Numbered from the stretch's first letter, positions 1 to 11,300 are shown. The stretch: DNA of 64,000 bases from Rhizophagus clarus (GCA_015698045.1 BLAL01000080.1:64501-128500), one strand, 5' to 3'. The notes: generated by a model not told the origin, from the sequence alone. Made by a program: numbers and translations.

Positions 1-368
1 CATGAGTACGTTACTCCTCCAAGCTTTTGTCTCTTCATGCTCCCAGCATAATTTTAATAGTTGGCATAAAGTGAAATTGTGCCAATTAGCTTGGAGCAAG
101 ATTTGCAATAGACTTATTTTTTCGTTAACTACCGCTAGTAAACTTCTTTCTGATACGATGCCCCAAATACGATAGGAGATGAAAGAGAGATACCTTCTTA
201 ATATTGGCAATTCATGTAAAGGCGGAATTAAAAGCCTTTCTTCTTTCCAATGCATATAGCCTTCGAATAGCATTTTATGATATATGACCCATTTATAGCT
301 ATCATGCGATTAGATTTGGGGTTATATATTTTTTCGTAAGCTTCTGTCAGTTGATCTAATGTATCCAT
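1..368 (-). pseudogene. Truncated gene of unknown function, one frameshift
   Basis: A minus-strand frame begins at an ATG (366-368) reading MDTLDQLTEAYEKIYNPKS. It shifts by one base near 300, then continues without a stop to the window edge. The second part reads WVIYHKMLFEGYMHWKEER, then LLIPPLHELPILRRYLSF, and remains rich in Trp, Leu and His for more than 90 residues, which looks like real protein rather than chance. I do not recognise a family. The apparent frameshift (about 290-312) could be a true lesion or a sequencing error. The C-terminal part lies outside the window. It points away from the small ORF at 478 and might share a promoter region of about 110 bp with it. Confidence 0.4.
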
Positions 369-477
369 AACGTTAGTATGAAAAGATAATTTATCTCATT
401 ATAATACCGATTAATTTAAATACATATTTATTATAAAATTAAAAGTGAAAGAGGGTTTTATATCCTAAAATACTTAC

Positions 478-858
478 ATGGCTCCCTATACTTGCCCATA
501 TATCAAGAGGGATGGCACTATTTGTGGAAATAACTGCTGGCTCCCTGAAGGATGTTATAGGCACTGGAAATTGTATGAAAAGAATTCGAAAAAAAGACCC
601 TGCCTTATTTGTGGATTTCCTACTGATGCTGATTTGGGGTATTGTTCCAAAAATTGTTCCAAATATTCTGCAAAGTATCATTCGCATAAAAACCGGATGA
701 GGCAGAAACGTAAGGCTGAGGCCCGTCAACCTGGAATCCCTGAAGCTCCAATTTTCGAGCTGAGTAATGTGGTTAGACCCCTTCAACCCAGAATCTATGA
801 AAATCCAGTTTCCGAGTCGAATGATGAGGATTTTGGTCTTGATCTCTTTGGGGATTAG
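478..858 (+). CDS. Small Cys/His-rich hypothetical protein
   Basis: This is a 126-aa ORF starting at ATG 478. The N-terminal half has spaced Cys and His residues: CPYIKRDGTICGNNC with H further on, then CLICG and YCSKNCSKYSAKYHSH, followed by a basic stretch RMRQKRKAEAR. The pattern suggests one or two zinc-binding knuckles and a basic, possibly nucleic-acid-binding segment. The C-terminus is acidic (ESNDEDFGLDLFGD). No intron is needed. It lies between the left-edge gene fragment and the hairpin-flanked primase-helicase frame, so it could be accessory to that element, but nothing in the sequence proves a link. The family is not recognised and function should not be assumed. Confidence 0.5.
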   Translation: MAPYTCPYIKRDGTICGNNCWLPEGCYRHWKLYEKNSKKRPCLICGFPTDADLGYCSKNCSKYSAKYHSHKNRMRQKRKAEARQPGIPEAPIFELSNVVRPLQPRIYENPVSESNDEDFGLDLFGD

Positions 859-977
859 TGGTTAGCTCAAAATTTAGAGCATTAGGAATCTCTCTGAATT
901 ATCTGCCGGAAAGTAAGCAAAAAAAATATTATATAAAATAATAGCAAAAGAATATCCTAGCAGATAGTATAAATCGA

Positions 978-1027
978 GGGTAGCCTTCTGCGTAAACTAT
1001 TATATAAATATTGGCAGAAGGCTACCC
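978..1027. repeat. Hairpin A (14-bp perfect arms) downstream of primase-helicase stop
   Basis: The arms GGGTAGCCTTCTGC (978-991) and GCAGAAGGCTACCC (1014-1027) are exact reverse complements around a 22-nt AT-rich loop. The hairpin ends 3 bp from the stop codon of the primase-helicase frame (TAA at 1031-1033). An almost identical hairpin lies at 4755-4808 beyond the other end of that frame. Confidence 0.85.
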
Positions 1028-1030
1028 CTA

Positions 1031-4000
1031 TTAACATATATCGAATAAATCTTGAGTTTCTTGTGTAATTTGCGCGTTATTTGCTAAACCAGGATCGAGA
1101 GATGTTTTGCTATCTTCCTCTAATAATAATTCATCGGGAGTGAGTTTACTATAGGCATATCGGATATCTTCTCCATTATTTCAATATACCTCTTCCCCAG
1201 TCTGATATGAAGGCAACTTGGGAGCATCCTCACCATCAAATGAGCCAACCAGGTGATATTGTGTACGTTTTTTATTAGTAGCTTTAAATTTCAGCCCGTA
1301 TGTAGCATATAGTGCTGAATTTAACAAGCCAAGTTTCGCCTTATCCGTTTTTAATCCTGATTTTTTAGCTCTACGCGAAGCATCTGTATTGTCGAATACT
1401 CTAGCCATTTTGGGAACTAAATCCTGAAGATGTGATATCGATTCAGAAGAATCTATATGCGCTTTAACATCGTCAGCTTTATATCGCGCCCTATCGTCAA
1501 TGTCTTTAGCAGGTGTACAGATCCTTAGTAATTCCAGGCAAATTCGATGTCTCTCAGCCCGAGTGGCTACAGCGAGTTTATCATCCCTATAATCTTTACG
1601 AATAATAGCCTCAACAGCCGTTTCATTGCTAATACCAGCATCTCGCAATTGCCTATAAGCTCTGAATCATCTCATATGATTATAACCACCATACTTCGAA
1701 ATGAAATTTTCAGTCAATAATTCAGGCGAAATCTCATAACATTCCACGATATGGTGCCGGTCTAGAGAACGCATTTCTTCTAAAGTCTTCTTCGGCTTAT
1801 TCTCCAAAAATTCAGCAGTCTCATGATCAACAATCGTAGCATTAGAGAAATTTGATATTTCCTCTGCTTTAACGATAGAAGAACTCGCCTTCACTATTTG
1901 GGATAGCGATGTCGTAGTATCTTCAGGTTTAGGAATAGATTCTATGATGGAAATTATCATACCCGCCTTTCGGAGAAAATCAACCATCCTCCAACCAAAT
2001 AATTGCCAGGAACGGAATTTTTCCAACATGAATGCCACCCATAATCGAACAGATGGTACGTCCTTATTTCAGATAATAGAGTTTATATCTGGAAATATTC
2101 CTCTATTCTGAAGTTCTTGGGGAAGACATTCTCGTTTGGCATTCAACAACCATTGAAATAAACCTTTTTCTGTAACAGGAACATTAGACAATCTTTGCTC
2201 GATATGACATACATAATCCTTAATACATCGCATGCAGAATAACATCTGATTCGTTCTGGCATTTGTTTCTATATAGCTATTAAAGAGACAGAATGCTTGC
2301 TCGAACTTTGGATTAGTACATGATACTCCTATTTTTAGAGTGCTAGTATAGGCAACTAGGTCTATGTCTTTCCATGATTCTTCTACGTTGCTAAAATCTT
2401 GAGCCTTTTCTACTGGATCAGATTTGCCATGATATTCTTTGATCTGTAATTCTGGAAAATCAGTCTTAAGAGCGCGAACAATCCCTTGTACATCCTTCCT
2501 AAGATGGCAGATAAGTGATGCACTTGTCCGATTCTCAAAAGGTAATAAAGACATTTGCTTGGCCCAATCCCAAAGTTCAGCTAATACTGTTTCTTTATTA
2601 GGAGCCAAGCGGAATGTCTTACCTTTCTGAGGTTGATAAGTATTGTGGATAATAGAGAGAGGTATATCCTTACGAAGGGCCTTAATCCATTCAATGTTGA
2701 GGTCAGTTAGATCATTATCCATTACAATAATGCGCCTAGCCTCTTGGATTAATTTATATAATTTCTCTATTGATTGTCCTGCCAGATGACTTTGTGCTTG
2801 AGCAATTATAGACACTATTTCATCAAGCCACAAGTCATATTGGGTTGGAAGACATTTGCATTTTTTACTACATTTACAGTTATTAGTAATACGGTGTAAA
2901 CTCTCTATCTGGCATACTACCCTCTTGTGATCGGGTAGATTTATATTACCATCAATATCGCAATATGACTTAAGATTAAGTCTGGTAGTAACAGCATTCG
3001 AATAGGAGTGGCGCGTGGATAGTACTAGCAAATTCACATCATCAGATATAGTAAGATGCTCAAGAACATATGTTTTCCCTGTTTCCCAAGGCGACCCTAC
3101 GTAAATATCGCCTTCATTTGGCAATGGTCTTACATATCTCTCCTTGTATGTTTCTGTAGCTGTAAGGGCTTCATTATACTTGACCCAAGATGGCATTTTT
3201 ACGAAAGCTTTAGGGAAACCTGGACCCTTTATCTTGTGAGATGCGAGGGATAAATTTTTATTATTTTGCTGAATTTTTTCTGCAATAGATGGGTCGCATT
3301 CAAAAACTACCCCTCGCTCATTACTATTTTGCCGAAAGCATTTTACGATGAACCTTCCACTACTAGCGCATACATGGCCGAACCACCTCTGATCCTTGTC
3401 ATGTATACGTTTACAAAGTGGACACCCTAGTGGGGCTTTTCGGTTAAAATATACGAAGTTTTCTGAGTCCCTTTCTTCGATAGTCCAATCCCTAAGATAG
3501 TTAGAATACTTTTGTAAAACAAGATCCGCATATTTTTGTAATATATCTGAGCCCACAGATATTCTTAGCGGATTATTATTTTTTTCTGTGCTAAGTATTC
3601 GAGGTCTTACTTTAAGTTCTAAGCTAGTAGGCGGTTGAACCCTAGTGTATTCGAGTTCATTCCAACCATTATTTAGAGAAAACTGAAGGATACGCTTCAC
3701 ACGACCTTTTTTTGCCAAACCGATAAGACGGAGGTTAAAATTTTGTCCAGGCAATCCTCTATCAATGTATTTGCCAAATTTTTCACCGGTTATGGTATAT
3801 ACTAATTCGGTGAATGCTTTGAGCTCATGATGGTTGATGAGAAGAGCCAGCGCATATATAATATGGTAGCTACACTTGCTAGGGTCCGATGATGTAGCGA
3901 TTACCAATCCTTTGAGAATATCTTCCCAGGTACAATCAAGAATCCGATATAAAGCTCTTATAAAAGAGCAACAGATTCGGATGAATACACTACCAGGCTT

Positions 4001-4621
4001 AACTCCATCTGCTCCCATATCCTCCTGTGTAGCATCAATGTCAATTACAGCCCTTAAAGGTTTTTGACCGTTAATGCATTCATGAATTCTGGGTAAACCA
4101 TATACTTCCGAAATGTCATCCGCAACAGAAAATTTGGGAGCATGATCACCATCTTGGTCAATTTTGATAACCAACTTATCTTCCACTTCATTTCGGTCAT
4201 AGGCATTATACAAGCTAGAGCCTTTTTCATTCGGAAATAAGAATGAATAGATTGGGAGGCAATCCAATGACCCTTTGTTATTCGACATATCTCTAGGTGG
4301 TGATAAGAGAATATCCCGAATGGCATTTAGCAAATCTTTAGGGGAAAATTTATCATTGAAGTTTTCTTGCCTCAAAGTATATGTCACGTTAACCTTTCGT
4401 TCTTTTACAGCTTCGGTAGTACTGGTTGAAGCGCAGGAAGCTTCTTCATTATCGGACTCATAATTAGACTCGTAGTTATTATAATCATCTGATCCGCAAT
4501 CAGAATCATTATCATTATAGTTATCTGAGTCACTTAAGTATTCACCGGGGCGGGCGCCGTCGTAGCGGGCGAGAGTTCCAGAGCGATCAGTATGGTCAAA
4601 ATAGTTGGTGTATGCATGATG
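1031..4621 (-). pseudogene. Primase-helicase / replication origin-binding protein (UL9-like), three in-frame TGA
   Basis: One minus-strand frame of about 1,197 codons stays open from 4621 to a TAA at 1031 except for TGA at 2069, 1667 and 1181. An acidic Asp/Asn-rich N-terminus leads into an archaeo-eukaryotic-primase-like domain: VIDIDATQ gives the DxD metal site, SKCSYHII the S-x-H motif, and NLRLIGLAKKGR the third motif. Next comes a CPLCKRIHDKDQ...C zinc ribbon typical of herpes-pox-type primases. A superfamily 2 helicase follows, with Walker A GSPWETGKT and a Walker B-like DLWLDEIVSII. The C-terminal KATNKKRTQYHLVG region is also intact. Large families of such 'replication origin-binding proteins' are known in Rhizophagus genomes. 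No convincing ATG is seen before the conserved part, so the true start is unknown (the first part may be another exon). All three lesions are TGA with no frameshift, which suggests recent decay by C-to-T change. Confidence 0.8.
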
Positions 4622-4754
4622 TTAGTTCGAAAAGTTATACTAACTTTATAAAATTCGGAAATGTTTAATTTATTTTTTTTTCGATAGATACAAAAAAATA
4701 CATAGCAAGTTGACAAGCAAATCGCGAATAAATATATTTCTAATAGGTGATATT

Positions 4755-4808
4755 TAGGGTAGCCTTCTGCGTAATCATTATATAAAATATTGGCAGAAGG
4801 CTACCCTA
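4755..4808. repeat. Hairpin B (16-bp perfect arms) upstream of primase-helicase
   Basis: The arms TAGGGTAGCCTTCTGC (4755-4770) and its exact reverse complement (4793-4808) flank a 22-nt loop. The loop sequence (GTAATCATTATATAAAATAT) closely matches that of the hairpin at 978-1027. A third, single-arm copy with one mismatch (GGGGTAGCCTTTTGCG) lies at 4839-4854. This could be a pair of terminal or origin structures of a replicating element, or two insertions of a tiny MITE. Confidence 0.85.
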
Positions 4809-4854
4809 TCACTAGTATGTATCCAGGTATGTGTATTCGGGGTAGCCTTTTGCG

Positions 4855-5750
4855 AAATTTTTCTAGATATGTGTCCGGGCATATATACTTGGGTACGATA
4901 TGGGATAACTTCAGAATTGTTATATATAAATAGCGAACATTGGGACGCAAAATTGACACACTTATGCCGGCAACTAATGGGTGATAGTTGGATTGCAGTC
5001 ACTAGCCCGCAACTAGTTCACAACCAACCCAATACACAAAATTTTGGCGCAGAAGATTTATGTTCAATTCGCGGAAAATCAATAAAAATTACCTCCTGCA
5101 GTGATTACAATTTTTTTTCTAGATTTTTGACAACTATATTTTACTAGGACAACTAGGACAGATCATGTCTCCACATGGCAAATATGGAATCGCATTTTTA
5201 TAGGCGCAAAAATAGATTGACATACAGGTCGGCATACTTATACTGGCACAATAGTTGGGTTACAAGATGGCGCAATTCCTGGCAATTAAATGGGCCGGCC
5301 ATAGTAAGTGACAACCAGCACACTTATTTTGTTATATTATATGGCAGAGGGTGTTCGGGCGCTGAACAGGATCACGTGACTGGCGCAGTAAGGCGCAGTC
5401 AAAATCGCTCCATAATTTTGGCCAGTTCTTTAGACATAAATTCAGCATCCAAGCTGGCCGATTTATTTTGATCGTTAACAATGTTAACGGAGTTCCTTAC
5501 CAGTTCCATGACAGTTCCACGATAGTTTCAGGATACTATCAGGTCACTAGCATAGCGCCAGGCTGGATCCTCAAATCACATGCCCAAAAGATCGGCCAAA
5601 GTTATAGTATAGTGTCGGCCAAAATTAATCGCAGATCTACTTTACTGCGCCACCCGTCACTTTTTTTACACTACTTTTGCATCTAGACAGGCAACCAAAT
5701 AGGCCATAATTACTAACCAATAGGTCACAGAGAGAGGAAACAGACCCCGT
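4855..5750. other. GC-richer island, no gene recognised
   Basis: This stretch is visibly less AT-rich than its surroundings and contains three short plus-strand open frames (4869-5147, 5175-5471, 5468-5686). Their translations have no recognisable motif, and the frames change without splice-like junctions. The text repeats short words such as GGCGCA, GGCCGGC, GGACA and CAACTAG in both orientations. It may be the body of a decayed repeat element. No function is assigned. Confidence 0.4.
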
Positions 5751-5754
5751 CTTT

Positions 5755-5903
5755 AGGACATATTAATATTTATATTATATCAACCTAGGACATATTAATT
5801 ATTAGACTACAACGTCCTAGAACATATTAATTATTAGATTATAACGTCCTAGAACATATTAATTATTAGATTATAACATCCTAGGACATATTAGTCTTGA
5901 ACA
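5755..5903. repeat. Tandem repeat of about 34 bp with CCTAGGACATATTAAT core
   Basis: Four to five imperfect direct copies of a unit beginning (T)CCTAG(G/A)ACATATTAAT and ending in AGATTATAACG run up to the perfect palindrome at 5904-5961. The palindrome uses the same core word. Confidence 0.75.
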
Positions 5904-5961
5904 AGTAGTGTCCTAGGACATATTAATATATTAATATATTAATATGTCCTAGGACACTACT
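5904..5961. repeat. 58-bp perfect palindrome
   Basis: The 29 bases 5904-5932 (starting AGTAGTGTCCTAGGACATAT) are exactly the reverse complement of 5933-5961, with no spacer. The arms contain the core word of the adjoining tandem repeat. The sequence could extrude as a cruciform or be the fused ends of two inverted element termini. Confidence 0.95.
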
Positions 5962-6390
5962 AAATGTTTTTATTTCTTTAATTTAATTCAATAAAAAAAC
6001 TGTTTTTAATTGTTTTAATAAAAACATTGCAAAATATTTTTATTTCTTTTAATTTAACATGATAAAAAAACCATTTCACAATAGTTTTTAATCATTTTAA
6101 TAAAATATTGCAAAACATTTTTATTTCTTTAATTTTATATAATAAAAAAAACCATTTCACAACAGTTTTTAATCGTTTTAATAAAAATGTTGTAAAACAT
6201 TTTTATTTCTTTAACTTAATATGATAAAAAAAACTGTTTTGTAATGATTATTAATCATTTTAATAAAATGTTACGAAACATTTTTATTTCTTTTAATTTA
6301 ACACGATAAAAAAATCATTTCACAATAAGTTTTAATCATTTTAATAATAACATTGCAAAATGTTATTTCTTAATCATTTTAATAAACACT
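5962..6390. repeat. 82-bp tandem repeat, about 5 copies
   Basis: Units start near 5965, 6031, 6112, 6194, 6275 and 6357 (last one partial). Each reads ACATTTTTATTTCTTTAATT, then a GATAAAAAAACC-type block, then TTTTTAATCATTTTAATAAA. Copies differ by scattered substitutions and 1-3 bp indels. There is no coding potential. From 6420 to 6640 there is only a short patch of GACTCGACTCGA / CAAGTTGAG inverted words. Confidence 0.8.
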
Positions 6391-6639
6391 AAAAGATATT
6401 GTGAACTGGTAATATTTTTTTAATGTTTTTATCAACTCTCCATGTAATTTTATTAACTCAGGTATAATCGATCTAAATCAAGTTGATCTGAGTTGATGTT
6501 TTTTATGAGCCGAGTCAAGTCCAGTCTAAAAAAATTATTATTTTGACTCGACTCGACTAGACTCAAATTTTTCAAGTTGAGTACGATTCTGCCCAATAAT
6601 TGACTCAACTTGTCTCATTCAGAGTACTAGGTTATTTTG

Positions 6640-9600
6640 AAAGTAAAAAAACTTCAAGATTATTTTTTTATATTATTTTACGAAATGTTACTAATAATTT
6701 GTTTCATATTTCTTTTTTTAGGTCAGGAATTCACTTTTGAAGCGGATCATAATATTTGAAGATAATATAATATCTTTAAAAAATTTTAACTTTATTTATT
6801 TTAATAAATATTACTAATGTTTATTTTTTTATTTTTTTTAGGTCTAGAATTCCCTTTTACAGTAGACCATAATATTCAAAGGTAATATTGGAAAAGTTAT
6901 ATCAGTTCAGATTTGTGGCAATCTGCAAAAATTGCAGATTTTTATTTTTTTTAACAATTTTTGATAAAAATCTATGCAATATTACACAAGTTATGCTTTT
7001 TATTTTTTTGAAGATTTTTTTTTTCTTTTTTTATTTGATAAACTTTACATTAACTTTCTTTTTTTTTTGATAAGCTTTGCACTTCTGATTTGTTTTTTTA
7101 CAGTATTTTAAAAAAAATAATTTATTTCAATGCTTTTTAAAGAAATAATTTTTAATTTAATGAAATAATCTATTAAAGCTATTAAAAAAAATTGAAATTA
7201 TTTTTTCTTTTTTTAAGCTTTGAAGCTTAAGTACTTTTTTTTTTCATAGGATTCTGGACTTTTTTATAAGAAACAATGAAATAATACTTGATGAGCCTGG
7301 GAGGACCCAGAAATATACATATAGGGGTAGGGTCTACTGATGCGTCGCCATTATAGTGAAGTTAGACGGTGTAAGGTTTTGATATGCGTATAATTCAGGA
7401 TTTTTTTGTTCATAGTTAGGTGATTAAATTGCGTATTTTTCATCAAAATTTTTATATGTAAGAAATTCAGTTCGCGTATATTTGGTCTAAATTTGGCTGA
7501 TCATATACTGTATATACTATATTTATTGCACAGTAATCAGATCGATCAAAAATAAGAATTTTTTTTTAACTCAACAAAACTCTTCCATATTGCCATTCCC
7601 ATTTTTTTTTTCTCATTTCCTCCGTCCTCTACTCTTTCCCTTTACCTTACTCTCCAGTTGCCAGGCCTTTCCCTTTCGTCCCTTTCCTCTCTATTGGCTT
7701 TTTCTTTTCCCACAGCTCTCCTTTTCCCATAACTTTCCTTTTCTCACGGCTTTTTCGTTTGATACAAATTTCGGTAAGGAATAAGGAAAGAGGTTTTTTT
7801 TAAATTTATTCTTTTAATGAAATATTTACTAATACGTTTATATTTTATGTTTTTCTTTAGGCCGAGTAGAATAAAGGATAATTTTGAATTTTGAATTTTT
7901 CTTTAGCAAAACGTTCTACCAATGTTTCGATTTTCTTTTTTTTTCAGGCAGCCAGATCTTTGGACTCGTGGTGATTTGGTAAGGGATCCGAAATATATAT
8001 TTTTTTAAATTGATTTCTTTTATCGAAACGTTTTATTAACACGTTTTGACTTTATTCTCTTTTTAGGTGGCTAGGACCTTTATCGCGTAGATTTCTGATT
8101 AAAAAAAAACTTAATATGAGAAAATGATAATAATTATCAGTTATACTGTATGATGACCATCCAAGTAGCTATAAATTTCATTTTTAGTGGTATTTCGATC
8201 TGGATACTGTCCTGGATGCAAGTTTATTTCAACAAACTGTTACTAACAGCTTTTTTTAGAAATAGATTTCAATTTTAGATGGCCTGGACACGTAGAAATT
8301 TTGATAATTTTTTTTTTAAGATGGATAGGGGCGTGAATCTTTGGCCAGAGCTCGGAACTTGCAACTTTTTTTGGGTCTAGATGTGTGAAGTAAGAATCTG
8401 GAATTATTTTTTTACTATATTTCTTTTAGCAAAATGGTACTACCGATTCGGTTTTCCTTTTTTTTTAGACGTTTAACACGACTTTAGATCTTTGAAAACG
8501 TGAGATTTTGATATATATATATATTGACAAGTAAAAAATATATATATGTTTTTTTATTATCTACTGTAATTTAGCGAACATTACTAACTTTTCGTTCTTT
8601 TTTTCTTTAGGAGATTTTTTTGAGTCTCTCTGGACGTGGTAATCTGGAAAGTAAATAAATATATATATATTTTTGTATATTTTTATTAACTGTTCATTTT
8701 TACTTCATTTTTAGGCGCGTTGGATCTCGGTAAATTGGCTTCGGTTCTTTTTTTCTTTAGATGAGCTAGGACGAATGTATTTTTGTAGGAAGCCTTTTTA
8801 GTAATTTTTTTATATAGTCTTTTAATGAAACTGCTATTAACAGCTTCATTTCATTACTATTTTTTTTTAGATCACCAATTTTTCAGATCTTCGGAGGTGA
8901 AAATTCATATTTTGAACGGCTTGAATCTTAGGAACTTGGATTCTTTTTTAATTGTTCCTATTTGTTTAATATTATTTGGAAGCAAACTGCTAATATGGAG
9001 ACCATAAAACGATAAAAAATGAGAATATTTTATTGGTTTTTACGGTTTATTGCTAATAGTTGTATTAGACTAAATAATAAAATATGATATCCAATATTTT
9101 ATAAATAAATTATGTACAATAAATATAAAATAAATTTAATAAATTAATAATATTAACAATAAATATCCGTAAGGATTCCTTAATTGTAAATCTAGAATTC
9201 TACAAACTTTTAGTTCCAAAGATCCGCTGAGGTGAGGAAGGATCTACGCGGAATTCTTTCTATATGGACCCTGGCTGGTGCAGCTTGAAAAGCTCAAGCT
9301 AGCTCGTAAGCCAGCTCGGCTAAATTCTTGATAGTCTGAAATTTTATTTGCGTATTTTTGCAGGATTTTCAATATCAGGTGTCAATTTTGCGTACCATTC
9401 ATATAAAAAACCCTTGCGTACAGATCATAATAAATTTTTTTCTTGTCACCTGACCCCTATATATATATTTCTGGGTCCTAGCCTGGGCTTAAGTTTATTA
9501 AAAAAACACCTTTACCTCACATTTTCATAAGTGAACTATGTCTTTAAACACCATTTTGAAGATAAACTTCAAAATTCTTTTTTATATTTTATTTGAAGAA

Positions 9601-10800
9601 CGTTTATTACTAACGTTTAACTATTTTTTTTATTTAAATCATATTTTTTATATTTTTTATTTATTTAATGAACTTTAACTAAGGTTTGTTCCAATTTTTT
9701 AGGTCTGGAACACTGAAAGACAAGTTCCAGACTCCATTATCTTTGATGTTTTTTTTTAATAAACACCGATTTTATTCAGAACGCTATAATTTTAAAGATT
9801 ATTTGACCAGTGTAACCTTTGGAAAAAAAATTTTATTATTATTTAACAAGTATTGACTAACACTCATTTTCCTTTTTTGTAGGTCCAGAACATTGAAAGT
9901 ATGGGTTCTAGACTCAATTTCAAAAAAAATAATTTTTTTTATTAATTTGTTTTGACAAACATTGGCTAATGTTTATTTATCTTTTTTTAGATCTGAAACT
10001 CTATTTCAAGACGGACCATTAAGAAAAAAAAATGTTAGTAATGTTTCGCTTTTCTCTTTTTTTTTAGGTCTAGAACTCTTTAAAGACGAACTATAGTATT
10101 TTGAGGGTATAATACCTTCAAAATTTTTTATTTATTTTTTTTTGTTTTACTTAAACAAATATTACTAATATTCATTTTTTTTATTTTTTAGTTCTGAAAC
10201 TCTTTAGAGGCAGACTGGTATTTTGAAGGAATACCTTCAAAATTTATTATTTATTTTTTTGTTTTATTTAAACAAATATTACTAATGTTCATTTTATTTT
10301 ATTTTTTAAGTCTGAAATTCAGAGACAGACTGATATTTTGAAGGTATAATACCTTCAAAATTTATTATTTTTTTTTATATTATATTTAAACAAACATTAC
10401 TAATATTCATTTTTTTTAAATTTTTAGGTTTGGAACTTCTTTAGAGGTAAACTACTGTAAGTAAAAAAATGTAATTTTTTTTCTTTTAAATTCAATGAAT
10501 ATTAACTAACATTCATTTCTTTCTTTTTTTAGGTCTGGAAGAAGCAGACTGTGATATTTCAAAGGTAAAGAAAACTTCAAAATAGTTTTTTTTTATTATT
10601 AATTTTATTTAATGAGTATTGGCTAACATTTGTTCTTACGTTTTATAAGATCCAGAATACCAAATATGTGGCCAGAATTCCTTTTTGATAACTTTAAAAA
10701 AAATATATATATATATTTTTATTTATTCTAACGAACATCATTTAACATTCATTTTCATTTTTTTTAGACCTGAAAGAAGCAAACCGCAGTATTTCAAAGA
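6640..10800 (+). repeat. Degenerate array of intron-3'-end-like modules
   Basis: At least 18 units occur on the plus strand. Each has a branch-point-like TACTAAY, GCTAAC or CTAATG, a 10-30 nt pyrimidine tract, then AG followed by a short conserved segment (consensus near GTCTGGAACTCTTTAGAGGC). Several segments end in a donor-like GTAATA, GTAAAG or GTAAGT. Examples with AG at 6840, 9701, 9881, 10066, 10190, 10309, 10426, 10531, 10648 and 10766 show a period near 117 bp at the right end. The left half (7800-8900) is more diverged. Exon-like segments are 32-45 nt and not multiples of three, so a protein is unlikely. Two copies (9703-9728, 9883-9910) can form a GTCTGGAAC...GTTCCAGAC hairpin. It could be a noncoding spliced locus, a decayed repeat-exon gene or a satellite. 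Confidence 0.65.
7294..9489. mobile_element. Possible 2.2-kb DNA element with inverted terminal repeats
   Basis: The word AGGACCCAGAAATATA and its continuation ATATAGGGGT (7302-7328) recur inverted at 9453-9479, and the outer GCCTGG(G) bases also pair imperfectly. The inverted copies match at about 25 of 26 core positions. The interior has no transposase and contains part of the intron-end-like array, so this would be a non-autonomous or decayed element. No clean target-site duplication was found. Confidence 0.5.
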
Positions 10801-10839
10801 TAAAAAATTACAACTTGATTACAATTTAGACTGCATCCC

Positions 10840-11300
10840 TAGTTTTAAAATACAATACACATAGGTCGAATGAAAAAAATTGTCAAAAATCGGCAGTCTG
10901 ATTTTTAACCGATTTTTAGATATATTTGTCTGATTTGTGGCTTTTTAAAGCTGATTTTATGGCATGAATTGTTTGTGATCGGAAATAATTATTTATAAAC
11001 AAAAAATCAAAATGCCAATTTTGGCAGATTTTGTAAAAATTGGCATTCTGATTTTAAAATAAACATGTCGATAGCTAAAAATCAGACTGCCAGTTTATAG
11101 CTATATTTGTCCTATTTATGGCATTTTGCTACTGATTTTATGGCACGTATTATTAGCAATTGGAAATTCCTTTATTTTTATCAACATAAATCAAAATACT
11201 GTTTTAAAATTATAATTGCCAATTCTCGCAAAATCAAAACGCCAATTTTTAAATAATCATGCCAAATCTTCTATAATCAAATTGCCAAGTTTAATTCAGT
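10840..11300. repeat. Diverged tandem duplication, about 190 bp unit
   Basis: Two related copies (about 10870-11060 and 11040-11260) share, in order, the words GGCA(G/T)TCTGATTTT, AGATATATTTGTC-TATTTGTGGC-type blocks, GCTGATTTTATGGCA and ATTGGAAAT. A third partial copy follows with further CCAATT/GCCAA words. The GGCA/CGGCA words resemble the ATCGGCA repeats near the Plavaka genes at 18.9-20.5 kb, so this may be a transposon subterminal region. Confidence 0.55.

Noticed and set aside
1031..4621. Primase-helicase as part of an integrated herpes-like virus
   Set aside because: No capsid, packaging or other viral gene is nearby. Such proteins form host-genome mobile families in these fungi.
4869..5686. 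Three plus-strand ORFs as genes
   Set aside because: No motifs, no compatible splice sites, and they sit in a composition-biased repeat-like island.
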